Source: Hetaerina americana | Taxonomy: Eukaryota > Arthropoda > Insecta > Odonata > Calopterygidae | DNA length: 64,000 nt | Reading direction: 5' to 3' | Assembly: GCA_022747635.1 (NCBI GenBank) | Contig: JAKTNV010000020.1 | Coordinates: 2,703,501 to 2,767,500 of the forward strand | Part shown: piece after piece, positions 10,762 through 21,899 of the stretch | Numbering within the stretch: the stretch's first letter is position 1 | Layout of the letters: the number at the start of each line of letters is the position of its first letter | Program-made: the position numbers and the translations under genes | Notes under the pieces: model-generated | The model's input: the letters and a program-made list of their open reading frames with translations, nothing else | Told to the model about the DNA's origin: nothing | Database searches by the model: none

Positions 10762-11487
10762 TAGCAGTTAATATCAACTGGTTAGTCTTATTTTCAGTTA
10801 ATTATTTAATTTTATAATTTTTATCGATTTACTGTTTCTATTTTCTCCAATATCCCCCACCCATCCTTTGCCCATTTATAAGAGTACGGCTGGGGTGAAC
10901 TCTTCCCATTATGGGATGTAGAAAAAAAAGATTTTTACAATAAAAAGAAAAATTTATAATTACTATAGAGCAGACTTTGAAACTTTTGCCAATCGATCAA
11001 ACTCTTCACTACCCGAGTTCAAAACCCACTTAAGTCATGCCAACGTGGAAGAAACTTGGATAGAGTTTGTCAATATTATGCAAAAAGGCATCATAGATTT
11101 CATCCCTATGAAATGCGTTAAAGCGAATCGCGACCCCAGGTGGTACAATAAAGACGTTAGAAAAGCCCTTCGAAAGCAGAGAATGCTACACCCTAGGGTA
11201 AAGAGGGCAGGCGTGAACACATCATCCCCTGAGAATAAACAATTATGGGACACATATAGATCCTCTAAAATTGAAACCAAAACACAATTACTTAGCGCCT
11301 TACTGGACTTTAAACGCAAAGTACTTTGCGAGCACTTGGACACTGACCCCAAAGCTTTCTGCTCTTATGCCAGGGAAATAAATGGGAGTAAACAAACCGT
11401 GGCTTGCTTAAGGGATTGTAACTATATAATTCACACAGACATTGAGGGTGTAGCTAACATCCTAAATTCATTCTTTCAAAACATTTT

Positions 11488-11799
11488 GGGGGAACGAGAT
11501 GGTGCGGGGACTAACGTACTGGCTTCCCACCCTGAGGGCGTGGGTTCAAATCCCGGCGGTGTTGAATATTTTTCAGAGGTATCTCGATCCCTACTTGAGG
11601 TGCTTTGTGGAGGGCACTTTGAGTGAGTACGCCGTCCGTCGGATGGAACCTTAAGCTGCGGACCCCTTGGCGCCCTTCGTTATTAAGAGTAGGCTAATGC
11701 CGACGCCGGGTTTCTCTCCACCCTTCATCCTTTCCTGTCCATCCCTTATGGCGCAAATGACCTCAGCTGTCGGTCGCCTCCCCTCAAAACTACTACTAC
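11488..11799 (+). mobile_element. SINE-1 (tRNA-derived) inside LINE-1
   Basis: Starts with a tRNA-like head with a B box (GGGTTCAAATCCC) and an upstream A-box-like segment, has a conserved body (GGGCACTTTGAGTGAGTACGC), and ends in (ACT)n. It is bounded by the exact 12-bp duplication TCAAAACATTTT at 11476-11487 and 11800-11811, and removing it rejoins LINE-1 sequence. A second copy lies at 55008-55345. Confidence 0.88.
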
Positions 11800-11877
11800 T
11801 CAAAACATTTTCACGAAAGATGTTGCCACAACGTATCTCAGAGAAAAAATATAGTACATACTCAACCCACCCGTTTT

Positions 11878-12226
11878 ATGAATGCGAGTTTCTATAAAGC
11901 GGATCCGCATTACCTGTGCTCCCCATGAAAGCCGTGGTGTCAGAAGTATCCCGAAATATTTAACTTGATTTGCCGTAGTCAATACTGAACCCTCTATTTT
12001 GTAGTTTATGTCTTGTTCCCCGTTACCTTTCTTCCAAAATTTCAAATCTGCGCATTTGTCTTTACTAAGTATTAATCCGCATTCCTTATACCATTCCAAG
12101 ATTCTGTCTAAGTCTTTAGAGGGTAGCTCGCGATCTAGTTGGCACCTTATTTCCTCGTATACCACCGTTTCGTCAGCAAATAACCTCAGATTGCTACTAA
12201 CGTGTGTGTTTGCTACTAACATTTAG
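11878..12226 (-). pseudogene. LINE-2 RT fragment inserted in LINE-1
   Basis: Minus-strand sequence matching the RT motif C-to-thumb region of the LINE-2 copy at 56.7-58.2 kb: HVSSNLRLFADET, LNxDK-like stretch and VLTTANQVKY. It replaces or interrupts LINE-1 between QETIHTPP-equivalent codons and HLAPNIAPYLEF-equivalent codons. Truncated at both ends. Confidence 0.85.
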
Positions 12227-12326
12227 CTCCTAACATCGCTCCGTACCTTGAATTTGTTTTTAACAATACCCTCACAGAGTGCAAAGTCCCTAAGAATTGG
12301 AAAACCGCACATATAACGCCTACTTT

Positions 12327-12539
12327 GCCGACCTCGGTGGCGGCGGGGTAACGTCCTCGCCTACCAACCAAGACGTCGTGGGTTCGATTCCATCCGAGGT
12401 GGATTTCCCTCCATCTAGGGCTTGGTTGTATGTGATTATCTTCAATGTAATGTATGTAATATAGGATTAGGTGGAAGAAGGGACTATTAGTGAGCAACTT
12501 GGGACCTCGCCCAATATACTCGATAAATAAATAAATAAA
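12327..12539 (+). mobile_element. SINE-2 (tRNA-derived) inside LINE-1
   Basis: tRNA-like head with A box (GTGGCGGCGGGGTAACG) and B box (GGGTTCGATTCC), a short body, and an (AAAT)n tail. Flanked by TACTTT at 12321-12326 and 12540-12545. LINE-1 sequence continues in register on both sides. A diverged relative is at 23460-23650. Confidence 0.85.
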
Positions 12540-13047
12540 TACTTTTAAAACTCGTGACAGGGAGGACCCCAGTAATTACAGACCTATATCTCTCACTTTT
12601 ATCTGTTGCAAAATCTTAGAGCACATAATTGTCAGTTCAATAATGAGACACCTTGTTAACATTCATTTTTTTAAGTGACAATCAACACGGATTCAGGAAA
12701 ACCCGCTCCTGCGAAACCCAATCAGGATTATTTACACATGATTTACTTTTATCTGGTGAATGAGGCAGGCAAGTGGATGCGATCTTCTTAGATTTTCAAA
12801 AGGCATTTGATAAGGTTCCACATGGTAAACTCATTCATAAATTAAAGGTCGCGGGTATAAACAAGGGCGCCATAAATTGCGTTAAAGATTTTCTTTCAGA
12901 GCGGGAACAGAGGGTAGTCCTTGATGACGCTAGTTCCAGCAGCGTACGAGTTACCTCGGGGGTACCTCAGGGAAGTGTAATCGGGCCGTTGCTTTTCTTG
13001 ATTTTTGTAAACGATTTGAACCGCGAAGTGAAAAGTAAGATTTGGAT

Positions 13048-13176
13048 GAAGGATCTAAGGTTTTCCAGGCGTATGGTATTCAAGAAGTTCTCTCGGGTTT
13101 CCCGACGGGTCAGGTTGCAGTACACCACAAGTGTACTGCAACCTGACCCGGTGGGAAACCCGAGAGAACTTCTTAA
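13048..13176. mobile_element. PLE-type fold-back element (short derivative)
   Basis: A 129-bp inverted repeat: arms pairing AAGAAGTTCTCTCGGGTTTC with the complementary right arm, meeting near 13125. Flanked by an 11-bp TSD (AAGATTTGGAT at 13037-13047 and 13177-13187). Same ends as the 227-bp element at 44010-44236, but lacking the central hammerhead-like motifs. Confidence 0.85.
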
Positions 13177-13599
13177 AAGATTTGGATATTCGCGGATGAC
13201 ACGGTGATCTATCGGAAGATGTCTGGGGATGAGGATCGTTTTATTCTAGAGCAGGATTTAGATTGCATTACTAAATGGTGTTCTAACTGGGGATTGACTA
13301 AAATTATAATAAATGTTCAGTGGTTAATTTCTTTAAAAGATCAACGGGATTTGCTTACAAATTAGCTGGAGGTGACCTGGCAGTAGTTGATACGGTAAAA
13401 TACCTAGGTGTCACATTCACTAAAGACAACTTGGGGGACTCACATACGTCAAGTCTGCGGTCAAGCATATAAAAAATTGGGATTCATTAGACGCATTGTC
13501 GGCAAAAGTGACTCGAAGGTCAAGGAACGTTGTTACCACGCTCTTGTAAGACCTCATTTAGAATGCGCATGTAGCGTGCGGGATCCGAGTGAAAAAACC

Positions 13600-13940
13600 A
13601 TCAAACGTTCCCTTTTCTTCCGTCTCCCCGCTTTACTGAATTCCCTTCCCGAAAGCATTGACCCCCTCTCACTCCCAGCCAACACATTTATAAACCTTTC
13701 TCTGACACATCTCTCTCGAAAGAACTAGCACAATCTCTCCTTTCACTCCCACATCCCGGTTTTGTTCCTTTCTTTCGCTGTTTTTGTTATTTCTATGAAA
13801 ATTTATCTCTAATAACTGCTAACTATAGTCTTGTTGATGTTTGTATGTTTGTGTCCTTTTATGTTGCTGTTATACGTGTCACTATAAATTTGCAATCCTG
13901 CTGTATGTGCACAATTTTTACTAAATAAATAAAATAAAAG
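13600..13940 (+). mobile_element. 3' end of a different LINE, inserted in LINE-1
   Basis: Encodes RSLFFRLPALLNSLPES, the C-terminal LPxLWNSLP-like segment found in many non-LTR elements, followed by a UTR and an (AAATA)n tail. LINE-1 sequence (GAGTGAAAAA | GGCCTCATTCGG) is continuous across it. Confidence 0.65.
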
Positions 13941-14814
13941 GCCTCATTCGGGAAATTGAGAAGGTTCAACGCCGGGCAGCCCGTTTTGTAAAAAATTCTT
14001 ACGATAAAACGCAAAGCGTCACCGAAATGCTCATGGATTTGGGGTGGGAATCATTGGAAGAGAGACGATTCAATGCATGATTGAAATTATTAAATAAATT
14101 CAGATCCGCATGTTTCAGCACCGAGGTCTCGCAAATTATTCATACTCCTGCATACATTGGTCGCTTGGATCATGCATATAAAATTCGGGAAATAGATGCC
14201 AGAACTAGCCGACTCAAGGACTCCTTCCCACGGACATACGGGATAGCAACTGCAGGGTTATAGATAGCAAAATTCCACTGGCCACCCTCAGCGTCTAAAA
14301 AATAATTAGTTCTACTTAAATGCATGCTCTTCCACTAACCTTATGTGTTTTGTTATAATAACCCATTCTTTCCGAATGACCTCATTCGTGTTCTGTTCAT
14401 CTGTTTTTAAGTTTCCCTTTCAGTCGCTCGTCCCTCTCCGCGGGGGGAAATTCCTGCTACCTGCAACGTTGGGTCGCATTCCCTGCCTTTTAGTGTCTCC
14501 TTGGGGGTAGAGTGTTTTGTGGTTCATGTTCATGTGGTGGTGGTGTTTCACATTTTTGCTTGTTGTGTCCTGGCTTGCGAGTTGTAGGATGACTTTCGTG
14601 CTGCATCATGGGGTGCAGTTTTTTGTTGTTTTGCTGGTATGTGTTTGTATGAGTTTTGGATGAAGGGATTTTTGCATGAGTGTGTGCGCTGCTGTGGGAG
14701 TAATTTTCCGTGTTTTTTTTTGCACGTGGTATTGTTCCTTTTTACGGTTGGTGACCTAACACCCCATGCCACACACCCTTACGGCCGCTTGCGGGGTATT
14801 ATGTATATGTACCA

Positions 14815-15010
14815 TATAACAGATCGGTATATAGGTAGATCAGACCACAAAGATAAAATAAGGGAGATAGATTCCAGGACAGATAGATAAAAATACTCAT
14901 TCTTTCCCCGAACAATCAGAAACCATAATAGTAAGAAACCGGTCACTTTAGAAACATTGAAAACATTGAATTTACGAGTCAGAACAAAATTAAAGATGCA
15001 AAGATATTAG
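14815..15010 (+). pseudogene. LINE-2 C-terminal fragment
   Basis: Plus-strand copy of the last codons of LINE-2 (GRSDHKDKIREIDSRTDR, then FPRTIRNHNSKKP) and a little 3' UTR, comparable with 56709-56840 in the other orientation. A stop interrupts after DSRTDR. Confidence 0.85.
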
Positions 15011-15019
15011 GTATATTAG

Positions 15020-15620
15020 GTAGGTGACAACATTCTGGCGGGCGATTTCGCTGGTGCCACAAAAGCGCCATTTGGGGGGGGGGAGTGCAAACAATCCCCA
15101 TAGCGCGGAAAAAACTTGCGAAGGCGATTTGCCTTCTCGCGTGTTCTCCGACTGGGGACGGGGAGAGAGGGGGACAAAGACGCAAAGGAGGATCGAGATC
15201 AGAAGATATGCCCGCATCGCCCCTCGCCAGGGGGGGAAGCAGAGTCTTCCTCTGGTAGGGGCGGCCCCCCTCCGCCTCGGCCCGGCAAGCGAAGCTCCTC
15301 TTGCCCCTTTGCCCCCTGCTTCAGGGGTAGCAGACCCTCGTCAACGCCACGGTTCCCCCCTCCTCCCTCTCCCTGGTCGACTCCCCAAGGACGCGGTGAA
15401 TGGCGTGAGAAAAGAGCGTACACGTGTATTTGGCGCCATAAAAGGCTTCAAGGGGTGTCACGCGTGTGGAACCAGTGTCCCGATGCACGCCTGATTCGTG
15501 GGCCGGGAAAACGAGGCGAGTTCACTCCAGCGAGCATCACGCACGCACCAAACGCACGCACCTCGCACACAAGGCACAGGTGGAGGGCGCAAGTATTGTC
15601 CAAGCGTCGCATTCCTCTCG
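15020..15620. other. GC/CpG-rich island, function unknown
   Basis: Markedly GC-rich and CpG-containing stretch in otherwise AT-rich DNA. Open frames of 156-217 codons run through it but are proline/arginine-rich with no recognisable domain, as expected by chance at this composition. It could be a promoter or first exon of an undetected host gene (a CATAAAAGGC box lies near 15438), or a decayed element. Confidence 0.35.
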
Positions 15621-15779
15621 TCGACTGTTTCGAAACCCTCGTATGTTACCAATCTGGCCTGCGTCTATGTAGAATCTCATTATTTATTTATTTTGGTCAT
15701 TTTTGCTCTTATTTTGCTATTGTTTCATCCAGGACTGATTTATTTATTAAATTATTGTTAGTATCATAAAAATGTGAAA

Positions 15780-17400
15780 AGAACCATTCAATTTAGAATA
15801 AGAATGAGAGCTTGGAAATCCATCGCCATCCTACTTGGCAATCTAGGAATCAGCTTCTTACAATCTGCGGTCGTTTAAAGAATTAGAATCAATGTCTCAT
15901 CGATATTTTTAAAAGGTGAAGTTCATTTAAAATCCGCATGCATTTTTCATGACCTCTTATTCTGATGAGATCCGAGTTCACGATATTGAGAGGGCACGGC
16001 GATTCAGACTCTCTGCCGAAACCCATCCGAGCTAAGAGGGACTGATGGCGCTTTTCTCGCGGGTAAATATTTTATCGAGGCGGATCATTGTCAAAATCAA
16101 TCTGATGAGTGACAAGGGTATGCGCCTATCATAAGTTTAACAAACTAATGAAGCGTCATGCATTGTATTCTAAATTGGTATAGGCTGGAAATAATGAAAT
16201 GTAATGGTCATGTTCTATTTTCCACAGCGGTGCAATGAAATAAATTTCATTTATTTAACGCATTGTAAATGTCTAACTTTTTGCTGACAATGGGTTCTTG
16301 TCCGTATGTGGTGATTTTAAAATGATTGACATGTCTTTTCTAAGACGCGTTTGATTTGGAAAACTATCAAAATTTTACTCGTTTGGTTAAAAATATTAAT
16401 ATTTTCTCTCAGAAACCACCATCATGAAATAAGAATGCCACTATAGATGTTTGTGTTATCTCATCGGCATATATTAAACTTATTTTCTCTCGACATTATT
16501 ATAACTTTTATTGCAAAAGTACTGAAACATAAATAAATACGATTACGCTTAGGATGCGTACGGCGTTGACATTTTTAAAGACAATTACGATGCATAGTGT
16601 AATTCTACACTCTTCGTTCTAATAGAGAAAAAATAATAAAACCATATAATTTATTTTAAAAGTAACGTTCCCCGTGAATAAAAAAGGATGACTGTTTAAA
16701 GAATTTAATGTCCCATGTTTTTACCGAGTACATATTTATAACTCATAGTATGTAGTTAATTTACAATGTGAGTTTTCATTGAAACCATTCGTCATTCGTG
16801 CCTTTGAAGTTGGTACAAGTAATTCTCCCGCGATGAAAACAACGCGCATTTCCCAGATCATTAGAAATATAAGCGATACTCCCCTTTTCTGAAACGGGAG
16901 GCTTCAGGAACTCAATTCATCCCTGAACGAGAAATTATTCCTCCGTGCGTATGCCTTCGCGAAAGCTTAACTTTTTGTTTTGGGCAAATACATATTTGAA
17001 GTACGAATAACGTTATCCATACCTTACTCGCACCTTATTAAATCAAAAATCGAGCAAAATATTCAAATCAAGTCTATGCTAATCTCCCGCGCTTCCACGT
17101 GCTCCCAACCTCGCAGTTCTCCTGGTGACGTCATGCGCAGAACGGAGTCATTTCGGTCATCCGGCAACGGCCTACCTTGGTATAAGTGGTGCCATGCATT
17201 CACCTGAACATATTTGATGCTGTTCGCATAATGTCGGTGACTGAAGAGGCCGGTGTGGAACCGAAATATTCACGAGAGAATTGTGTTTTTTGAAATTTTG
17301 CGAATCCATTTTTGTCCGCGTCACACATAAATGGCATTCCATTTCATGAAACAACCACTTATGAACATACCACGAAACTAAAAACACGTGTGCATGCGTA
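15780..17400. other. AT-rich DNA, nothing recognised
   Basis: No sustained frame, repeat or RNA gene seen. Confidence 0.5.
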
Positions 17401-17410
17401 GTGTAATACA

Positions 17411-18655
17411 ACGTCAGTTGAAAAAGTATCGCAACTTTTGCGTTTTTTTCAAAAATTATTATTTATTCATGAATATACACTGTTATACACCAATGCCAAC
17501 GTTTTTTCCAATCCTCGAAGCACTTCGAAAAATAATTTTTATGATCTTGCTCAGCTCCTCCTTCGATGCAGTCTATATCTCGTCAATCGTAGCGTGGCGT
17601 CGTCCTTCTATGGGCCTCTTCAGTTTCAGGAATAAGAAAAAGTCACTGGGGGCCAGATGTGGGGAATACGGTGGCTGCGGCATCAATAGTGTGTTGTCTT
17701 TGGCCAAAAATTCGCGCACAAATAACGATGTGTGAGCAGGGGCGTTGTCATGGTGCAAAAGCCAGTTTTTGTTCTTCCACAAATCTGGGCGTTTGTGGCA
17801 GATTGCTTCACGAATATTGGGCATAACTTGCAGGTAATACTCCTTATTTGCCGTTCCACCCTGTGGCAAGAACTCATGATGCACCACGCCACTGCAAACT
17901 GAAGAAAACTGTAAACAAAACTTTCACATTCGACCAAACTTGGCGCGATTTTTTCCGTCTTGGCTCGTGCTGCAGCTTCCATTGGGATGATTATTCTTTA
18001 GTTTCCACGTCATTACCATAAACCCATGATTTGTCACAAGTAATGACCCTCTGGAGAAAATTTGGGTCGTCGCGTAACACCTAATTAGCAATTTTTTCAT
18101 AGCGTTGCTGTTTTTGGTCGAAATTGAGCAATTTTGGTACGAATTTAGCGGCATGTCATGCCCAAATCATTGGTAAAAATCGAATGAAACCAGCCAATCG
18201 ATATGTTTAGATCCTGAGCAACTTCTCTTCGACGATTGGCCAATACTAATTTCTTCACTTCATCAATGTTTTCGTCTGTTGTTGACGTGCTCGGGCGTCC
18301 GGCACATCTTCTCAGCCCTCCGAGAACATTTTGTACCACTGATAAACTTCTTCGATCCAAGGTAGCTTCTCCATATGCCCCAGTCAACATTCGGAATGCG
18401 CCCTTAATTTCGTTTTTCACACAAAATTTGATACAGATTCTTTGAGTCATTTTTTGGAACAGGCAAAAATCGAAGACAAGCCAAAACACTTCCAAGCAAA
18501 TCAGCTGTCAGCAACTGAATGAACATTCAGAATGGCCGAAATTTCGGCATATGTCAGAGATATAAGTACCAACATAACGCCACCAAAAAATTGAAAATCA
18601 AATATACGTGACACGCGAAAATTCAAAATTCGCATTACTTTTTGAACAGGCCTCT
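17411..18655 (-). mobile_element. mariner element, copy B (decayed, different lineage)
   Basis: Imperfect terminal inverted repeats: GTTGAAAAAGTATCGCAACT near 17417 and its counterpart (complement of AAAATTCGCATTACTTTTT) near 18630-18650. The transposase remains lie between them. TIRs and protein differ from copy A, so this is a separate mariner lineage. Flanking TA is no longer clear. Confidence 0.82.
17573..18450 (-). pseudogene. mariner transposase pseudogene (copy B)
   Basis: N-terminal helix-turn-helix part (QRICIKFCVKNEIKGAFRML, GRPSTSTTDENIDEV) is at about 18450-18145 and the catalytic C-terminal part at 17887-17573, with WLLHHDNAPAH and YSPHLAPSDFFLF. The second and third Asp are spaced as DD34D; the usual YSPDLAP is changed to YSPHLAP. 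Several frameshifts lie between 17890 and 18145. Confidence 0.88.
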
Positions 18656-18659
18656 TAGA

Positions 18660-19130
18660 CACCCAGAGGCAAGTATTATGCATCGCACTTTTCCCTATTG
18701 GAAGTCAACGCAACACAAAGATTATACGAAGTCTACCAGCAAAGATACATCAAGAAGGCCTTCCCAGAGGCTTTCTTGGCTCAAAACTGCTCTTAAAAGC
18801 AGTCGTATTTCCAAAGACATTCACTGCATTTAGACTAGGTGAAAAGAAGAGCGTTGCAATATTAAGGCATGCTGTTTTTATTCACTTTGAAGGAGGCGGA
18901 ACTTTCTTTTGAGGTCGCATGGCACCGCCAAATTCTTTGCATTCATAATACGAGTAAGTGCGTCACCATTCGACAGCAATACCAAATTACTGACATTCCT
19001 CCCCCACATTACCAGATGCTGTTGAAATATTCCATCAGGACGGCTTTGTAATGATGCATTGAAAGTGAAATCCGAGTCAGGAATCTCCAAGTAAAGGCAC
19101 TAAATTCACCGAAAGCAGAAGAATATTTTA
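18660..19130. other. Unassigned DNA
   Basis: No gene or repeat recognised. Confidence 0.4.
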
Positions 19131-19382
19131 CGCTATGCCCGACATAGCCGCCGCAGGTCGAGAGCCTGATCGCATAATTTGTCTCCGGTGGAGGAGGAAG
19201 TGGGGGACAGGCGGAGAGGGAGGGGGGGGTGCATCTCGGACCGAGGACCCACCCCCCCGCCCACTTGGGGGGGAGGGCAGTCGGGAGGAATCGCAGAGAG
19301 CCTTCTCCCTGCAATCCACGGGAGACAGAAGTACGTTTCTGGTTGCATTGTGTGTCCCGACCACATTTCACTGGGCCACATG

Positions 19383-19560
19383 CCACCTAGAATGGCGCAG
19401 TGGTAAGGAGGCAATGCGTTGGGGTGCAGACCGAAGTTCGATTCCAGGTGGCATATTTCATGACGTCCCCAACTTCACCTATATCCGTCATTTTTCGGAG
19501 GAGGTTCAGAGGACAAGGAACTCTCCTCCCCACCCTCAACATTCATTTACATCCAAAGTG
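19383..19560 (+). repeat. tRNA-derived SINE-like sequence
   Basis: A 75-nt head is bounded by complementary ends ATGCCACC and GGTGGCAT and carries an A-box-like GGCGCAGTGGTAAGG and a B box GTTCGATTCC. It is followed by an unrelated body to about 19560. It resembles a tRNA fold but the middle does not give a clean anticodon arm, so a SINE head is more likely than a tRNA gene. A G-rich tract (19190-19290) precedes it. Confidence 0.5.
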
Positions 19561-20248
19561 TATTTTCTAGGAGGCTGCAATTCGCTTAAAACCTGTAGAG
19601 ACAACGAAATTGTACTCTCAGTCCGCAGAATTTCCTTTTAATGTCATCGAGTAAACGCTTAATTTTCACTGTTGAATGGGAAATGAATATGGACCACTGG
19701 CATTGTCCAATCATGTTATCTTCTCAATTGTTAAACAATAGGAACCTCCAAGTCAAACAAATCTAACGCTTTTCCATTACCTTTGATTTACGAGTAAATT
19801 ATAAGGCATTCCGAGATATTTGACTGTTTCGGAATAGCTTTCTGTGGGCGAGTGTTTTTTCCAAAATTACTAACCAAATCCGTAGGGATAATAGATTTCC
19901 AAAGGTTATGTATTTTGTCACAATTAAGGACGGAGAATTTACTCTTTCGTTTTACCAACACGTATTTTTCCATCCTTCCCAATCCTTCATCCGGGAAATA
20001 CCAATTATTTATCCTAATGGCCACTGGAAAAATAAAATCATAATTGAAATGGAAAAGTATTATAATTTAAATGAAAATGCAAAGCAGGAATCCGGTTCGA
20101 TTAATCCGGTTGCGAGTCGAACTGGGCCCGGAGATAGGTTCGGTCGACGAGAGAGTCGGATGGATCTCCTTTCTTCGCAAGCCGATGCGATTCACGAAAT
20201 GACCCGTTCAGGGCAATTCAGGAGCCCCAGATGACCTTTCGCGGTGCT

Positions 20249-20280
20249 CCATCCACAAATCACTCCAGATTTGTGGATGG
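20249..20280. repeat. 13-bp perfect hairpin
   Basis: CCATCCACAAATC and GATTTGTGGATGG separated by 6 nt. Isolated; could be a terminator-like or fold-back remnant. Confidence 0.6.
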
Positions 20281-20599
20281 ATACGGCCCCCCCATATTAT
20301 CAACCAAAATATTCCGCACCTGACTTAGCGCGTATGAGCATCCCGCGGGCCCGAAATATCCGCTCAAGTGACGAGCGCTCCAACCAAAAAATGACCATCA
20401 CTCTCTTGCAATTGCTAATGCAGATTTTCTAAGCAATAACTTATTGTGGTCCTTTCAAAAGGGACTAAACATACATTTTGGAAGGGTGGGTAATGAGTGT
20501 ACCGCGTCTATTTTTGCTCGCGGGTTTTTAATCGGTCCATAAACTTAAGATCACGCACGCAACTGAAATTCGGGCGGGAAAGGGAGGCGCCAATCACCC

Positions 20600-20960
20600 C
20601 AGGAGAGAGTGCGTGGTCTTGCAGCGTGGGGCGGAGGGAGGGAGAGAGCGTGGAGAAAGTGGAGGGGGGAGGGAGAGGGAGTGGAGAAAGTGGAGGGAGA
20701 GAGAGGGAGTGGAGAAGGTGGAGGGGAGAATGCAGAGAGAACGTGGAGAAAGTGGAGGAGAGAGTGGAGAAAGAGAGAGAAGGTGGACAAAAGAGTGTGG
20801 ATAGACTAAGGAAAATGGAAAAGTGGAGAAAATGGAAAGAGTACAGAAAATTAAGAGAGTGGAGAAAATGGAGAGAGTAGAGAAAATAAGGAGAGTGGAG
20901 AGAGAGAGTTTGGGGAGATAGCACAGAAAGTTGAGAAAGGTAGAGTGGATAGAGAGTGGA
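20600..20960 (+). repeat. GA-rich degenerate tandem repeat
   Basis: About 360 bp of near-pure purine on the plus strand built from GGAGAAAGTGGAG-like units. Long frames in it are compositional artefacts. Confidence 0.85.
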
Positions 20961-21634
20961 GTGAGAGAGGGAGAGAGGGTGGAGTGAGAGACTACGGCGC
21001 CATTTCGCCCCACTTGTATCCATCCCATCTGCCGGTTCATTGGCCGACGAGAGGTGCACAGCGGAGCGCTATGAAAGCGCATCTGGGCCGCACCCGGCCG
21101 CCCACTCTCTGCACCCAACGCGCCATCAAGTGCGTCGTGACTCCCAGCGGTGATAAGCTTATGCAGCATCTTGTGCTGAAAGAGCGAGCGAGGGGAAGGG
21201 CATCCATTGCTCCGTCGGCACATTTGTCGTCGTCTCCTTTGCCCTCTCTTCTTAATGTTTCATGTTTTTTTTTCCTTTCTCCCATCGTGCAAGGCTCGCA
21301 AATTGATCATTTTGCCTAACATTTAATCTTTTTGTTGAGCTCAATATTTTCGAACCCCCGGAGTTTAATTGTTCAGGCTCTCATGGTACAGCATATTTTC
21401 ACCAATGGGTTTAGTTTGGCACAGCTGAGATAGTACGATAATAAATGCTCAAATCAACTTTTATGCTGTCTAGAACCAAATGATTAACCATTAACATTTT
21501 ATTTGATTTGTGGCACACAATACTATAGGCAAGTTATTGGCTGTAAAGTAAACTTGCTCGTCTTCCGACGTTGGTTTAGGTCGTGAGTCGATTCGCTCCC
21601 GGAGGAGGGAATGAATTGGGAGAATTTGCCGACC

Positions 21635-21685
21635 GCGCAGACAACCCCCCTCGCCCGGATCCGGGGCGAGGGGGGTTGTCTGCGC
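21635..21685. repeat. 22-bp-arm GC palindrome
   Basis: Arms starting GCGCAGACAACCCC and ending GGGGTTGTCTGCGC are perfectly complementary over 22 bp, with a 7-nt centre containing GGATCC. It sits in a GC-rich block (21580-21890). Confidence 0.9.
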
Positions 21686-21899
21686 CGTCGCCCATTTGCG
21701 AGGGCGTCGATTCAAAGCACGAGCAGGGCCCGTACGTCGCCTCCGCGATTAGGTGGCAACGAACAGCGACGCCCTCAGGCGCAGTCATTCCCATCCCGCC
21801 GGAAGTACGACCCGGGGGCGGAAGGCAAACGCCCTCCGCCGGAGCCATCGCCGCTTCGGCGTGGGTGGCTTTAATGCGACCCACGCCTCATCACTCGCT

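Larger units (their letters stand above)
10926..14265 (+). pseudogene. LINE-1 copy A polyprotein, broken
   Basis: Pieces in order: linker region 10926-11487 (DPRWYNKDVRKALRKQRML), palm motif A at 12773-12850 (IFLDFQKAFDKVPHGKL), motif B (SGVPQGSVIGPLLF) to about 13035, then after the fold-back insertion FADDT-equivalent codons (TTCGCGGATGACACGGTG), thumb (13408-13590) and C-terminus 13940-14265 (RFVKNSYDKTQSVTEML). Nested insertions plus point frameshifts prevent any product. The matching intact frame is at 50366-53152 on the minus strand. Confidence 0.88.
10915..14806 (+). mobile_element. LINE-1 family (CR1/L2-like) non-LTR element, copy A, with nested insertions
   Basis: Plus-strand copy of the same element as 49853-53199. 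It starts inside the endonuclease-RT linker (KRKIYNYYRADFE) and runs to the family's 3' end (CTTGCGGGGTATTATGTA at about 14790-14806). At least five younger sequences interrupt it: a SINE (11488-11799), an inverted LINE-2 piece (about 11878-12226), another SINE (12327-12539), a PLE-type fold-back (13048-13176) and the 3' end of a different LINE (about 13600-13940). TSDs mark three of these clearly or probably. 'LINE-1' here is my local label, not mammalian L1. Confidence 0.9.

Noticed and set aside
15116..15769. 217-codon open frame
   Set aside because: Spans a GC-rich island, is low-complexity Pro/Arg/Gly without domain, and ends in AT-rich coding that looks random; no splice or promoter support.
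20508..21223. Minus-strand frames of 183-209 codons rich in Ser/Leu/Phe
   Set aside because: Produced by the GA-rich tract; repetitive composition, not a protein.
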